A stretch of 27,528 nucleotides of DNA from UBA2561 sp964577275. Lineage in GTDB: Bacteria > Bacteroidota > Bacteroidia > Cytophagales > Thermoflexibacteraceae. This document shows, in pieces, positions 15,701-23,587 of this stretch (its first letter is position 1; every line of letters begins with the position of its first letter). The stretch is from assembly GCA_964577275.1 (NCBI GenBank), contig CAZNYR010000052.1, positions 1 to 27,528 on the forward strand. The letters run 5' to 3'. The notes below the pieces were generated by a model. It saw only the letters and a program-made list of their open reading frames with translations. It ran no database searches and was not told where the DNA came from. The position numbers were made by a program, and so were the translations under genes.

Positions 15701-16053
15701 TGAACTTTTCCATTTTTGATAATCGGTTTTTGGAACTGCGTGAGTTGGAAATTTTTTGGCGAATCGGGGTATTCGTAATGCTTTCTATCCCAAGTAATTT
15801 GCTCGTTAAATTGGGCATTGACACCTTTGCCAAAAATAATCGCTTTTTTGATTGCCTCTTTGTTGATGGAGGGCAAAACACCCATTTGTCCCGTACAAAC
15901 GGAACATATATTTTGATTCGGTTTTGATGCTTCTTGGTTCGGACAAGTGCAAAATAATTTAGATTTTGTGTTCAATCTTACATGAGATTCTAAACCAATG
16001 ACGACTTCTAAACCGTATTTTTCCAGCTCTTGGGTTAATTCTTCTACTTGCAT
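12724..16053 (-). CDS. gatB-aspS: GatB-AspRS fusion: amidotransferase subunit B joined to aspartyl-tRNA synthetase
   Basis: This is one uninterrupted 1109-residue frame. Residues 1 to about 480 are a complete GatB, the subunit that binds the misacylated tRNA and activates its side chain with ATP. It has IGLESH (Glu22, His24), zinc-type Cys35, Cys37, Cys50 and Cys53, YEYPDSPK, HIEEDAAKL at 135-143, VDFNKAGVPLIEVV, Asp205, EIKNLNSF and the C-terminal YqeY-like tail. A polar linker (about 481-517) follows. Residues about 518-1109 are a full bacterial-type AspRS: OB-fold anticodon domain (WVSSVRDHGDLVFIDFRD at 541-558), motif 2 (ARCFRDEDSRGDRQPEFTQLD), a GAD-like insertion, GGGSVRAHK and motif 3 (GIAWGIDRL). 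The gene begins 5 bases after gatA. Together they should charge tRNA with Asp and amidate it to Asn-tRNA on one enzyme. Family assignment of both halves is very secure. Confidence 0.97.
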   Translation of the reverse strand: MQVEELTQELEKYGLEVVIGLESHVRLNTKSKLFCTCPNQEASKPNQNICSVCTGQMGVLPSINKEAIKKAIIFGKGVNAQFNEQITWDRKHYEYPDSPKNFQLTQFQKPIIKNGKVHCFRDDGTSFEVELEQAHIEEDAAKLMHEKKQSLVDFNKAGVPLIEVVTKPCIRALKDASTYAQYLQRIVQNLNVSEANLEKGEFKSDVSISLRKKGTNALNPRAEIKNLNSFKFMVDALIEEVTKQLAYYLAHKKFRPEQITVLWDENLKQTKTMRSKEYAADYRYVLEPDIPMVSIKNALENITIDESLLPFRIESVLIQGKVRPQDAKFFTSDPNRSKVLLRVLDEIEDVLFVTKILLNNLKIEDYEKVTNLYALTEICKFFRADKITPILLQKGIEQLLQNPEFDYGKYFAENSISEEKIAQAISEIIAENQEVAQEIKAGNQGKAGILVGKVMQKVGKGASGKIIRQQILDNLAGKISQSSENEPFTKSNLQNLTSKKGNEEEILPLAQEIIIKENYRTHLVSQLSESSMNQEVTLCGWVSSVRDHGDLVFIDFRDSSYEVLQIRLSREAFGNLDDLAKLKPESVIYAVGKLILRQEDDYNPSLRTGSIELDTSQLEVLNLAKNLPFEIKRATQTSEAIRFKYKFLDHRNAENRKVIINRHRVIKMIRDVLDNENFIEIETPILTAGTDEGAREFIVPSRKYHGSFYTLPQAPQQFKQLLMVGGFEKYFQIARCFRDEDSRGDRQPEFTQLDIEMAFVSMADVMDLNTRLFNEIVRKLYGKKWQLKDFQYITYYEAIEKYGTDRPDLRFGLEMQDITQIVKESSFQVFTKPIDEGGIVKCIKVDGKYQQKRLSKGQIERLTTLAQAHGLGGLAYIIVNDHELQSPIIKYLGEDIARRIVEKSEAISGDIVFFSAADFDTANKALDAVRQELGKMLHLINPKELAPAWVIDFPLFEKTEEGGWTFSHNPFSMPKIKDLPDHLAGKNIGKILSQQYDMVLNGYEIGGGSVRAHKSEILAATYKNMGYDHEEMLKSVGHMYESFKYGAPPHGGIAWGIDRLMMILERKVSIREVMAFPKTNTGEDLMFGSPSPLSEKKINEANIQVIKKK

Positions 16054-16058
16054 TTTGA

Positions 16059-17468
16059 TTATCTCGTTAATTGGTTTAAAAATTGGGCAAATTTGAATAA
16101 AGTTTCTTCTTGATTTGTATTGGCTGTAATTTGTATGCCGATTTCCGTTCCGAGCGGTGCGGTGAGGGTCGGGAGTTTGCCCAAACTGAAACCAACGGTA
16201 TAAGCATCCGAGAGATACATGGCAAGTGGATTTTTCAAATTTTCGCCAATTTTGGGCGGAGAATTTGGCGCAACGGGCGATAAAATGACATCAATTTGTT
16301 CAAAATCTTTGGCAAAATGCTGGCTAATTTGTGTCCGAATTTGTTGCGCTCGCAAATAAATTTCGTCCGAATGTCCTTGCGACAAAACTTGGTTTCCGCT
16401 CACAATTCTTCGTTTCGTTTCTTCGGTAAAATTCTCCGAACGTGTAAGCGCATACGCATTTTTTAACACTTTTTCTTCACTTCTTTGACCATAATTGATG
16501 CCATCTAAACGAGCCAAATTGGAAGCAGTTTCCGCCATTGCCAACACGTAATAAGTTGAAACTAAGGTTTTTACATCATAAAAATCCAATGATTCGACCG
16601 AAATGCCTTGTTTTTGTAAATTTTCAATCAGATTCAAAAAATCGGTTTTGATGGCGGGTTCTAAGGCTGGATTTTCGATAAAATTGGTATAAAAACCGAC
16701 CTTCAAATTTTGTGGATGAAAGTCATTTTTCCAAGTCGAAAAATCGGAAATTTTTGGTGATTCAATTGTCGTTTGGTCGTGGTAATCTTTGCCACTCAAA
16801 ATGTTCAATAAAATGGCAATATCTTCCAAGTTTTTGGTGAACATTCCCACGCAATCTGTCGATGAAGCATACGCCATTAAACCAAATCTGGAGATACGTC
16901 CGTAGGTCGGTTTTAAGCCGTAAACTCGGTTAAAACCAGCAGGTTGCCGAATCGAACCGCCCGTATCGCCACCCATAGAAAAGGCGGTAAAACCTTTTGC
17001 GACATTGACCGCACTTCCGCCACTTGACCCGCCCGCTACGGTTTCTAAATTATGGGCATTTTTGACCGCCCCGAAGACCGTATTTTCGCTGCTACTTCCG
17101 TGTCCGAAACTATCGCAATTTTCGCGCACCATCGGGATTGCGCCCTCGTCCAAAAGTTTCTGAATGGCGGTGGCGGTATAAGGCGATTGATAGGTTTTGA
17201 GCATATCGGAACTGGCGGTGGCGTAAGTTCCTTGTAATAAATAGACATCTTTTAAACCAAAAGGTACGCCTTCCAACAAGTGAATTTCTTGTCCATTTTG
17301 GATTTTTTCATCCACTTTTTTGGCTTTTTCGAGGGCAATTTGTGCCAAAATGGAGTTTGCAGAATTATGCGGACTGCTTTCTAATTCGGCTAATTTATGT
17401 TGAATCAAGTCCGTACACGAATATTTTTTTTGTACTAAATCTTGATGAATTTTACGGATTTCTGACAT
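16059..17468 (-). CDS. gatA: Aspartyl/glutamyl-tRNA amidotransferase subunit A
   Basis: GatA is the glutaminase/amidase subunit of GatCAB; it releases ammonia from glutamine and sends it through a tunnel to GatB. The amidase-signature catalytic triad is complete. Lys73 lies in PFGLKDVYL, the cis-Ser148 in GGSSGGSAV, and the nucleophile Ser172 in GGDTGGSIRQPAG; the spacings of 75 and 24 residues match characterised GatA proteins. Length is 469 residues, close to the usual 480. The gene lies between gatC (43 bases upstream) and gatB::aspS (5 bases downstream) on the same strand, so the three form an operon. A small hairpin (AAACCT/AGGTTT at 17488-17502) lies in the gatC-gatA gap. Confidence 0.97.
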   Translation of the reverse strand: MSEIRKIHQDLVQKKYSCTDLIQHKLAELESSPHNSANSILAQIALEKAKKVDEKIQNGQEIHLLEGVPFGLKDVYLLQGTYATASSDMLKTYQSPYTATAIQKLLDEGAIPMVRENCDSFGHGSSSENTVFGAVKNAHNLETVAGGSSGGSAVNVAKGFTAFSMGGDTGGSIRQPAGFNRVYGLKPTYGRISRFGLMAYASSTDCVGMFTKNLEDIAILLNILSGKDYHDQTTIESPKISDFSTWKNDFHPQNLKVGFYTNFIENPALEPAIKTDFLNLIENLQKQGISVESLDFYDVKTLVSTYYVLAMAETASNLARLDGINYGQRSEEKVLKNAYALTRSENFTEETKRRIVSGNQVLSQGHSDEIYLRAQQIRTQISQHFAKDFEQIDVILSPVAPNSPPKIGENLKNPLAMYLSDAYTVGFSLGKLPTLTAPLGTEIGIQITANTNQEETLFKFAQFLNQLTR

Positions 17469-17511
17469 GATTTTATTTCAAATTTGCAAACCTTATAGGT
17501 TTAAATAATTA

Positions 17512-17781
17512 CTACTCAATCACTTTTTGGACGACTAAAAATCCATTTTTTTGAGCAGGGAAATTTTCTTTAATGATATTTTTTTCGTTTTCCTTGCTTG
17601 CGATAATTTCATCTTCTCGGAGGTCTTCCAAATCTACGATTGACGTATTAAATTGTAATGTATCCTCCTGATAATCAATCGTTGCATTTTTGATAATGTC
17701 AAATAATTGATTTACGGCTTCTGACGATTTTGCGCCTTTAATGCTCGAAAGTACATCCAAAGGCATTAATTTTTCATCCAT
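17512..17781 (-). CDS. gatC: Amidotransferase subunit C (divergent, short)
   Basis: GatC is the small belt-like subunit that stabilises the GatA-GatB pair. The 89-residue product keeps the family's C-terminal signature: LEDLREDEI in the middle (the conserved LR-D) and a final GFLVVQKVIE matching the usual GFFxVPKVIE. The N-terminal helical half (DVLSSIKGAKSSEAVNQLFDII) is poorly conserved and a little shorter than normal. The ATG at 17781 is preferred to the 36-codon extension upstream, which is rich in Arg, Ile and Phe and unlike any GatC. It is the first gene of the gatC-gatA-gatB::aspS operon. Position plus the C-terminal signature make the call solid despite the divergence. Confidence 0.88.
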   Translation of the reverse strand: MDEKLMPLDVLSSIKGAKSSEAVNQLFDIIKNATIDYQEDTLQFNTSIVDLEDLREDEIIASKENEKNIIKENFPAQKNGFLVVQKVIE

Positions 17782-18003
17782 AATTGAGCGTCTAATTTTG
17801 AGCGATTTTGATATTTTTAGACTGAATAAAATCAAGTAAACTCTAAAACGAATTACAAAATTTTGAACAGTTCTGAATTTCAGTTGCAAATATTGTAATT
17901 TTATGGCATTTTTCTGGAAAAATTTGAAAGTTATGCAAGGGAATCAGGCTCATTCGTATGGGTGCGGGATGCCGAAAAATGCGCTTTGTATTTTTGTATT
18001 TTT

Positions 18004-18162
18004 ATGCGAAAAACACGATGGGCAAAAAAATTAATACGTTTTGATTGGGCGATGAAAAAATTGCTTCGTCATAAAGCGAATTTTGATATTTTGGAAGGTT
18101 TTTTATCCGAATTATTGCGTTTTGATGTGGCGATTGAACGTATCAAATTCGCACACCCATGA
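18004..18162 (+). pseudogene. Truncated remnant of an Rpn/PD-(D/E)XK transposase-type nuclease gene
   Basis: The frame from the ATG at 18004 reads MRKTRWAKKLIRFDWAMKKL, then LRHKANFDILEGFLSELL. This strongly resembles, from memory, the first 40 or so residues of the PD-(D/E)XK/Rpn-family transposase-like nucleases that are scattered in Bacteroidota genomes and usually run to about 280-300 residues. After FLSELL the frame adds about 14 unrelated residues and stops at 18162, overlapping the 3' end of the propeller-phosphatase gene by 20 bases. The nuclease core (PD...ExK) is absent. This looks like the 5' stump of a decayed mobile-type gene. A GTG at 17962 would extend the frame but adds no family sequence. 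Confidence 0.7.
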
Positions 18163-21100
18163 CCAAAATATCATCGAGTTGCTTATATTTTTGCATCATC
18201 CATTGGTCGAGGGTTTCCTCAAGAATTTGCTGTTGTTTGTCCATAGGTTGTATTGAAATTTCTAATAATAAATTCCGAAATTTTGGACTCATGAATTTCA
18301 TGCCTTCTTTTCCTCCGAATTGGTCTTGATAACCATCTGAAAATAAGTAAATTACAGTTTGTTCGGCAATATCTATGGTGTGCCGAGTAAACTTACGGCG
18401 TTTTTCGAGTTGCTTTCCGCCGATGGGATATTTATCGCCTCGAATACGGAAAAGTTCACCTTTTTGGACATACACCAAGGGGTTTTTTGCGCCTGCAAAT
18501 TCCATTTTGTGGGTAGTTTTGTTGATAACACATAACGCCATATCCATGCCATCTCGATTGCCTGTTTCTCGTTGTCGCAAAATCGTTCGCACGCCCTGAT
18601 GGAGTTCATCAAGAATTTCGTCCGCGTGCGTAATTTGATTGACATTGATGATTTCGGTCAGTTGTTCAATGCCAATCATGCTCATAATTGCGCCGGGTAC
18701 GCCATGTCCCGTGCAATCGACCGCTGCCAGAATAATTTTGTCATCTTTTTTATCAAACCAATAAAAATCGCCACTGACCCCATCACGAGGTCGAAACAAA
18801 ATAAAGAAGTCTGGTAATTCTTCTCCAATCTCGTGCATGGGCGGCAATAAGGTTTGTTGGATACGTTTGGCATAATTAATGCTGGCTGTGATGTCTGCAT
18901 TTTTCTTTTCGATAACTGCCTTAGAATCAAGCAGTTCTTGACTTTTTTCGGAGAGATTTTCGTTAATCGCCGCAATTTCTTCTTTCTGTTGCAAGAGGTC
19001 TTCATTGGCTTGTCGAAGCGAAATGGTGCGCTCCTCGACCAGACTTTCGAGCATCTTTTTTTGTATGGTGATGGCACGCATCCGAATTTTGTAGATGATA
19101 AAAATGAGCAGACTACCTACTATCGCTGCGCCTGTGCGAAACCACCACGTAACCCAAATTGGAGGATGAATAATCAATTTGAGGGCTTTTCCTTTTTCGT
19201 TCCAAACGCCATCGTTATTTGCGCCTTTGACCCGAAAGGTGTACGTATCGGGCGGTAAGTTCATATAGGTAACTTCTCGGTTTCGGTAATCGGTATGAAT
19301 CCAATCTTCATCAAAACCTTCCAATTTGTAGGCATACTGATTTTTTTCGGGGTCGGTAAAATCCAACGCCGAAAATCGGAACGAAATGATATTATCCGTA
19401 TGTTGGAGTTCTATCTGATTTGTCCAAGAAATATGCTGTTGCAGGGGTGAATTTTGACCTAAAATCGGGACATCTTGATAAAATTTCTTGAAATGGGTCA
19501 GCATTACAGGGGGGACATACGTATTATCCCGAATATTTTTGGGGTCAAAGACCGTAACGCCATTCACGCCCCCAAAATACATTCGCCCGTATTTGCCTCG
19601 AAAACCAGCTCCCCAATAAAATTCATCGCCCTGTAAACCATCGGTCGAAGAATAATTGGTAAATGTTCCCGAATGAGGATGAAATTTAGATAATCCATGA
19701 TTGGTACTCATCCAAATACTATTTTCCTCGTCCTCCAAAATCGAATAAATCGTATTATCAGGCAATCCGTCCGCATCAGTAAAATTTTTGTATTGCTTGG
19801 TGCGAATATTATACAAAATCAATCCCCCGTCATAAGTGCCTAAGCAAAGCGTATCACGACTGCGACTATGAATCGTAACAATCGGATAATTAGGCAGTTG
19901 TGTCAGGCGTTCAAATTTATTTTCTTCCTCATCATAGCGTGTTAGTCCGCCCCAAGTCCCCAGCCAATATATGCCTTTGCGCTCCTCGTGAAAGCCTTGA
20001 GGTTGTAGTCCGCCGCTGGCTAACGAATTGACATCCACAGGGTTATGTTTGAAAAAATGTGTTTTTGCATTTGGTGTATCCACCAAATGCAAGCCAAAAT
20101 CTGTACCTATCCAGAATCGGTCTTGCATATCACGCCGAATAAATTGAATGTGATTATTGGATAGATTTTCGTAATCATACGGAATCATGCGGTCATCGTG
20201 CAAAAATTTTTGTTCTTTTTCGTCAAATTTCATCACGCCACCGCCCCACGTACCGACCCAAAATTGGTCTGGCTCAAATTCAAAAATCGCTGTGATGGAG
20301 TTGAGTTCGGATTCCTCGCTATCGGGATAAGGCAGAAATGTTGTAAAATCACCCGTTTCTCGGTCTAATCGGCACAATCCCCCATTATGCACCCCAAACC
20401 ACGTATCGCCACTGGCATCCTCATAAATGGTTCGTATCGTATTGCCACTCAATGACTTAGGATTTTTGGGATTGTGTTTGTAGTTATAAAATTTTCGAGT
20501 TTTGACCATTTTATGTACCCCCCGATTGCGGGTCGAAAGCCAAATGACCCCCGATTTATCTTCGTAAAGTTTGGTAATATTGGCTTTATCCAAACTATTA
20601 ATTTGCATATCAATTTTTGGGAAATATTGGGTAAAATTTTCATCAATCGGATTAAAATGATTGAGTCCATAACGTGTTGAAACCCAGAAGTTTCCGTATG
20701 AATCTTCGAGCATCGAAGTTACTTCGTTGTTGCTTAACGAAGTGCTATTTTCGGATTCATGACGATAAACCGTGAACGATTTGGTACTTCGGTCAAATCG
20801 GTTGAGTCCGTCTTGCGTGCCGACCCACAAAATGCCCCATTTATCCAAAAAAACGGCGGTTACTCTATCACTGCTCAAGGTGTTGGCGTTTTGCTCACGA
20901 TGCCTAAAAATTTCTATTTCTTGGGTTTCAGGGTCTAATTTGGTTAAGCCTTCTTCCGTTCCAATCCACCATTTGCCCTGCAAATCTTCCAAAATAGACG
21001 TAACGACATTATCGCTCAAGCCTTCTTTTTTGGTGTATTTTTTGGTGATTTTTTCGGTTTTTCGGTCAAAAATTACAAGTCCTTGATGCGTGCCGATAAG

Positions 21101-21508
21101 AAGCTGTTGATTTCGGGTTTCATAGATGCAATTCACGTATCGAACTTGTTGAAAACGGGAAAATAGTTCGGTTTTTCGTTCTAATCGGTTGATTCCCTGA
21201 TGCGTACCGACCCACAACGTGCCTTCACGGTCTTCAAAAATTGCGGTAACCATCGAATGACTCATCGAAAGCGTATCTTGTGGCAAATATTTGAACGTTT
21301 CGTATTCGTAGCCGTCATATTTGAGCAAGCCCGCATCCGTCCCAAACCACAAAAAGCCATCGTGCGATTGCAGGATACAATTTGCGTTACGCGTCAAGCC
21401 TTTGCCTGTCAGAACATTCTCAAACTTAATATTTTGATATTGCGCGTATGCAGAATGCCCAAAAAACAGACCGCCAAGTAAAATATTAAACCATATAATT
21501 AATCTCAT
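18143..21508 (-). CDS. Beta-propeller (reg_prop/Y_Y_Y) periplasmic sensor with SpoIIE-type PP2C phosphatase output
   Basis: The 1121-residue membrane protein starts with a signal peptide (about 1-22, GHSAYAQ). Residues about 30-665 contain around fourteen two-component-propeller repeats of the type D-x-x-G-x-x-W-x-G-T-x-x-G-L, such as EDREGTLWVGTHQGINRL and EDLQGKWWIGTEEGL, forming two stacked propellers outside the inner membrane. A Y_Y_Y domain follows at about 705-782, then one membrane helix (about 787-806), a coiled coil (about 815-875) and the SINYAKRIQQ linker. Residues about 885-1121 are a SpoIIE-like PP2C phosphatase with metal-site Asp914 (SGDFYW), Asp931 (DCTGHG), Asp986 and Asp989 (RDGMD), Asp1058 (FSDGY) and Asp1112/1113 (LDDIL). 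In better-known proteins this sensor architecture ends in a histidine kinase. Here it should control dephosphorylation of Ser/Thr proteins. The ligand is unknown. Confidence 0.93.
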   Translation of the reverse strand: MRLIIWFNILLGGLFFGHSAYAQYQNIKFENVLTGKGLTRNANCILQSHDGFLWFGTDAGLLKYDGYEYETFKYLPQDTLSMSHSMVTAIFEDREGTLWVGTHQGINRLERKTELFSRFQQVRYVNCIYETRNQQLLIGTHQGLVIFDRKTEKITKKYTKKEGLSDNVVTSILEDLQGKWWIGTEEGLTKLDPETQEIEIFRHREQNANTLSSDRVTAVFLDKWGILWVGTQDGLNRFDRSTKSFTVYRHESENSTSLSNNEVTSMLEDSYGNFWVSTRYGLNHFNPIDENFTQYFPKIDMQINSLDKANITKLYEDKSGVIWLSTRNRGVHKMVKTRKFYNYKHNPKNPKSLSGNTIRTIYEDASGDTWFGVHNGGLCRLDRETGDFTTFLPYPDSEESELNSITAIFEFEPDQFWVGTWGGGVMKFDEKEQKFLHDDRMIPYDYENLSNNHIQFIRRDMQDRFWIGTDFGLHLVDTPNAKTHFFKHNPVDVNSLASGGLQPQGFHEERKGIYWLGTWGGLTRYDEEENKFERLTQLPNYPIVTIHSRSRDTLCLGTYDGGLILYNIRTKQYKNFTDADGLPDNTIYSILEDEENSIWMSTNHGLSKFHPHSGTFTNYSSTDGLQGDEFYWGAGFRGKYGRMYFGGVNGVTVFDPKNIRDNTYVPPVMLTHFKKFYQDVPILGQNSPLQQHISWTNQIELQHTDNIISFRFSALDFTDPEKNQYAYKLEGFDEDWIHTDYRNREVTYMNLPPDTYTFRVKGANNDGVWNEKGKALKLIIHPPIWVTWWFRTGAAIVGSLLIFIIYKIRMRAITIQKKMLESLVEERTISLRQANEDLLQQKEEIAAINENLSEKSQELLDSKAVIEKKNADITASINYAKRIQQTLLPPMHEIGEELPDFFILFRPRDGVSGDFYWFDKKDDKIILAAVDCTGHGVPGAIMSMIGIEQLTEIINVNQITHADEILDELHQGVRTILRQRETGNRDGMDMALCVINKTTHKMEFAGAKNPLVYVQKGELFRIRGDKYPIGGKQLEKRRKFTRHTIDIAEQTVIYLFSDGYQDQFGGKEGMKFMSPKFRNLLLEISIQPMDKQQQILEETLDQWMMQKYKQLDDILVMGVRI

Positions 21509-21535
21509 ATTCTGTTTGCGTTCCTAATTTTGGGG

Positions 21536-21553
21536 ACGGAAAAATATTTCCGT
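21536..21553. promoter_or_regulatory. Perfect 7-bp dyad upstream of the propeller-phosphatase gene
   Basis: ACGGAAA (21536-21542) and TTTCCGT (21547-21553) are exact reverse complements separated by 4 bases. They lie 28 bases before the ATG at 21508, where an operator or leader hairpin would act. No matching TAnnTTTG box was found. Confidence 0.3.
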
Positions 21554-21647
21554 ATCGTTGTTGTGCTGTGATTTTTTTCAGATTAATTAGCTTTGATTCA
21601 AATTACTTCTAAAAGTAAGGATTTTACTAAGAAAAGTAAAATGATGA

Positions 21648-21821
21648 CGATGTGGGTCATCAATTTTATTACCTCAAATTTCGGGCTATTTTAATGCCTC
21701 TCAAAATGGTTTTATGGTTAAAATGGATTTTGGAAATGCTAAATATTATGATAAGTGGTTATTTGAAAGATACCCAAAGTGGCGAAACACTGAATTGGAG
21801 CGACTATTTATGAGCCAATAA
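21648..21821 (+). pseudogene. Possible coding remnant in the gap between propeller and YihY genes
   Basis: An open stretch of 57 codons ends at TAA 21819-21821. Its only internal ATG is at 21714, giving 35 residues (MVKMDFGNAKYYDKWLFERY, then PKWRNTELERLFMSQ). The composition (Trp, Tyr, charged residues) looks more like protein than random intergenic DNA, but I recognise no family and see no promoter or start at the proper place. It may be the tail of a degraded gene. Confidence 0.25.
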
Positions 21822-21862
21822 GTAAACAGGATGCCGTTACAAATCCACGCAATAGGCGTTAG

Positions 21863-21913
21863 ATTTTGAAGCAAATGAACACCGTAAAAATGATATTTCA
21901 TTTGCTTCAAAAT
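21863..21913. repeat. Perfect 17-bp inverted repeat
   Basis: Bases 21863-21879 (ATTTTGAAGCAAATGAA) are the exact reverse complement of 21897-21913, with a 17-base loop. It lies 50 bases downstream of the minus-strand YihY gene and 42 bases after the possible plus-strand remnant. There is no clear T-run outside the stem on either strand, so it is not a standard terminator. It could be a processing structure, the end of a small mobile element or a protein-binding site. Confidence 0.85.
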
Positions 21914-21963
21914 AAAACTATCAAACTGATAATCTGACAGATAAGCACGTATTTTTGGGAAAG

Positions 21964-23298
21964 CTAAATCTCTTGGGTCAATGAAATATTTGCCTCCGAA
22001 TTTTGGGATTCCAGACTTAATTTGTGGGATAATTCCTTGAGCTTGTGATAATCTTTATTTTCAATTTTGAAGGGTTCGTCGCCAAAATTTTCAGCCATTT
22101 GATGCACAAAATGCAAAGTCAATTTATCGGCATCCATGATGGGTTGGTAGCCTTTTTCTTTGTGGATTTTGGCATCCGCTTGTGCCAGAATCTGATGCTC
22201 CACCAAAAGCGTTATCATATTTTCCACATACCGAATGGGAATGTCTGTTTTTTGGGCAATTTCCAAGACCGTAAGCGCAGTTTTATGGTGCTGAAAATAC
22301 CTATTAATTTCGGCTAATATTGTGGCAATCAGGATTTTATTTTCGGATTCACGTACACGATATGCGGGCGTATATCGCTCAAATTGATGTACATTTTGTG
22401 CCACATAAGCAAGCAGACATCCGACCAAAATCAGCGTCCATCCCAATTGCAGTTGTGCCAAAAATAACGGCAAGGCAGCAAAACTTCCATATATTGCGTT
22501 TGCACCCGAAACCCCAATCTGAAACTCAAGATAAATCCATTGTACCAACTGATATGCCGAACCCGCAAACACACCGCCCAAGAACGCATATTTGAATTTT
22601 ACTTTTGCATGGGGCATGACCAAATACAAAATTGTGAATAAAAACCACAAAAAGGTATAAGGTAATAAATTGGTCAAAAAAGAAATTAATATCGTCAGTT
22701 CTGGCGTAATCTCGTATTTTTGGGCAATTTCATGGATGGAAGCCCCGATAATATTTAAAACTTGCACCAAGATAATGACCACAGGCGAAAGCACGGTCAA
22801 GGTCAGATAATCGACTACTTTTCGGATGATAGTTCGGGGTTTGTCAATTTGCCAAATCGTATTGAAAATGATTTCGATATTGCTCAACAACTTGAAGGCA
22901 CTATATGCCAACATCACAAATCCCAGCCCCGCAATCAGTCCGCCTTGCGAGTTGGCGAGGGCAGAATTGGCGTATTCGATAATTTTTTCGGCGGTATTTT
23001 CCTGCCCCTGTAATCCATCCTGAATGAATTTTTCGACATCCTTTTCGGAAATAAAATATTTGGCAATGCCAAAAATCATCGCCAAAATGGGGACAATCGA
23101 AAGTAAGGTAAAAAAAGTCATTGCGGAGGCGGCATGTGCTAAGTTATTTTTCTGGAATTTTTCGCCTATCAGCACCAATATCCTCAAAATTCGGATTTGG
23201 CGGGCTTTTTTAGGCGGTTGATTTGCCAGCCGAATTTGCCACATATCATGCTGAAGATATTGTTTGAGTTGTGCAATTTTGTTGGGTTTTTGTGTCAT
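21964..23298 (-). CDS. YihY/BrkB-family inner-membrane protein with cytoplasmic winged-helix-like tail
   Basis: The 444-residue protein has about six membrane segments between residues 55 and 305. Family-typical stretches are LAHAASAMTFFTLLSIVPIL, then LIAGLGFVMLAYSAFKLLSNIE, IWQIDKPR, and YGSFAALPLFLAQLQLGWTLIL. YihY/BrkB proteins (once misnamed RNase BN) are widespread inner-membrane proteins whose molecular function is unsettled. The C-terminal third (about 310-444) is soluble and resembles a winged-helix module (TALTVLEIAQKTDIPIRYVENMI, then LLVEHQILAQ), a common extra domain in this family. The ATG at 23298 precedes a basic N-terminus. It is on the same strand as the propeller-phosphatase but 455 bases upstream, so it is probably transcribed separately. 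Confidence 0.88.
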   Translation of the reverse strand: MTQKPNKIAQLKQYLQHDMWQIRLANQPPKKARQIRILRILVLIGEKFQKNNLAHAASAMTFFTLLSIVPILAMIFGIAKYFISEKDVEKFIQDGLQGQENTAEKIIEYANSALANSQGGLIAGLGFVMLAYSAFKLLSNIEIIFNTIWQIDKPRTIIRKVVDYLTLTVLSPVVIILVQVLNIIGASIHEIAQKYEITPELTILISFLTNLLPYTFLWFLFTILYLVMPHAKVKFKYAFLGGVFAGSAYQLVQWIYLEFQIGVSGANAIYGSFAALPLFLAQLQLGWTLILVGCLLAYVAQNVHQFERYTPAYRVRESENKILIATILAEINRYFQHHKTALTVLEIAQKTDIPIRYVENMITLLVEHQILAQADAKIHKEKGYQPIMDADKLTLHFVHQMAENFGDEPFKIENKDYHKLKELSHKLSLESQNSEANISLTQEI

Positions 23299-23587
23299 GG
23301 TTTGGGTTTTAATTTTCGTGATTTTTGCGTAAAATTTTTGAAAAAGTATCCGAATTTCGTGTAAATCCCAAATTTTATCGAAGAAAATTGAGCAGTCATC
23401 GAATTTAATAGCCCTTCAGCCCGAAAACGGAATTATTTGATTTTGCAGTAGGTTTTACTTTTGAAACGAACCACCAATCGCTCGTGATGTATTCGGACAA
23501 ACAACACCTCAAAAGTGAAAGTTTCGATTCACTCAAAAAATTATATTCACACATTAAAATTACGATTCTAAAACAGCAAAAACGAAC

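Noticed and set aside
17782..17889. 36-residue N-terminal extension of GatC
   Set aside because: It is rich in Arg, Ile and Phe and absent from GatC proteins; the ATG at 17781 gives a normal-length subunit.
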